In this document: positions 63,682 through 64,000 of the stretch, piece by piece | How positions within the stretch are numbered: the first letter of the stretch is position 1 | Layout of the letters: each line of letters starts with the position of its first letter | NCBI GenBank assembly: GCA_903906365.1 | Contig: CAIVKC010000038.1 | Coordinates: 1 to 64,000, forward strand | Reading direction: 5' to 3' | From: an uncultured Bacteroidota bacterium | GTDB lineage: Bacteria; Bacteroidota; Bacteroidia; Chitinophagales; Chitinophagaceae | Length of the DNA: 64,000 nt | Position numbers and translations under genes: made by a program | Notes under the pieces: model-generated | Told to the model about the DNA's origin: nothing | What the model saw: the letters and a program-made list of their open reading frames with translations, nothing else | Database searches by the model: none

Positions 63682-64000
63682 ATGGGTAATTTTTAAAAGT
63701 GAATAAATGCCTTTGTACTGGTGAAGGGAACCAAAATGCTGCCAATAGTCCCTCACTTAAAAAACAAAATCAATATCCCCCCGTATGGCAGGCCTTCCAG
63801 GCCCTGGACCCACCGGGGAAGGCACCGTTGATGGCCCATTATCTGAGGATGTTTTTCCCCAACCTGAGAACTATTGCCGCTCCATATAGGTTCCCTGCCC
63901 CCTATCCGAACCCCAGCAGGCCTGCCAGTTTAGACTCCGGCCTTTGGCACAGTTATATCTATGCATAGGCAGCGCCCCGGCGCTGCGCGCCATTGCCGGT
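63682..64000. other. Terminal gene-free stretch with a compact hairpin
   Basis: No supported gene in the last 319 bases. The ytxH promoter should lie at its left end, but I cannot point to a good -7 box. GCAGCGCC (63969-63976) and GGCGCTGC (63979-63986) form a near-perfect palindrome that could belong to a terminator of a gene beyond the window. Confidence 0.4.

Overview
The window is a chromosomal segment of a member of the phylum Bacteroidota, most likely of the Chitinophagaceae or a close relative. The evidence is the TAnnTTTG promoter boxes placed just before several starts, type IX secretion and gliding genes (porV, gldJ, a PorP/SprF protein), a bacillithiol gene (bshA), Bacteroidota-restricted families (DUF4292, probable DUF6427, LytS/LytTR signalling) and many GTG/TTG starts with weak ribosome sites. 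The DNA is close to half G+C and almost fully packed with genes. I see no rRNA, tRNA, CRISPR array, insertion sequence, prophage or attachment site, so this is essentially a core-genome stretch with many short operons on both strands.

Layout. 1-2.5 kb: a MarR regulator, an NmrA-like and an F420-type NAD(P) oxidoreductase, and a small TPR-like protein; two near-identical palindromes mark the MarR operators. 2.5-6.2 kb: uvrA and an ECF sigma factor. 6.2-6.5 kb: a cluster of hairpins and a REP/MITE-like inverted repeat. 6.5-12.4 kb (minus): a DsbD-type reductase, a separate DsbD-alpha-like protein, purQ, a membrane protein and an unknown exported protein. 12.7-16.7 kb: kup, a rhodanese and two membrane-anchored alpha/beta hydrolases. 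16.7-19.5 kb (minus): an FkbM methyltransferase and two coupled LD-carboxypeptidases. 19.6-29.9 kb: metG, a beta-hydroxyacid dehydrogenase, a FadN-like beta-oxidation enzyme, an S9 peptidase, a leaderless metzincin and an ABC exporter. 30-36.6 kb: a TIGR01777 epimerase, trmD, and a sortilin-like Asp-box protein between two LolA-like paralogues. 36.8-45.9 kb: adenine deaminase, a LiaF-like/DUF4288/LytS/LytTR operon, a DUF748 AsmA-like protein, anmK and upp. 46-64 kb: a PorP/SprF protein, an alkyladenine glycosylase, an EI24 protein, a tetrapyrrole-methylase-fold methyltransferase, an M28 peptidase, bshA, the ispF-dut-DUF4292-envC run, porV, gldJ, murF, an outer-membrane barrel and a ytxH/holin-like stress operon.

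Themes. Envelope biology dominates: peptidoglycan synthesis and recycling (murF, anmK, LD-carboxypeptidases, EnvC-like activator), outer membrane and T9SS (porV, gldJ, PorP, DUF748, the barrel, LolA-like proteins), periplasmic thiol redox and envelope-stress signalling. Nucleotide economy is the second theme (purQ, adenine deaminase, upp, dut).

I did not find a clearly new multi-gene defence or mobile system. The most informative oddities are a DsbD whose fused alpha domain has lost both catalytic cysteines next to a free-standing alpha domain that keeps them, a MarR pair of palindromic operators lying on the promoter boxes, a UvrA with half of its first zinc module missing, a LiaF-type protein wired to a LytS/LytTR pair, a porV-gldJ neighbourhood without porU but with a small ORF and hairpins in the gap, and a metzincin without an export signal.
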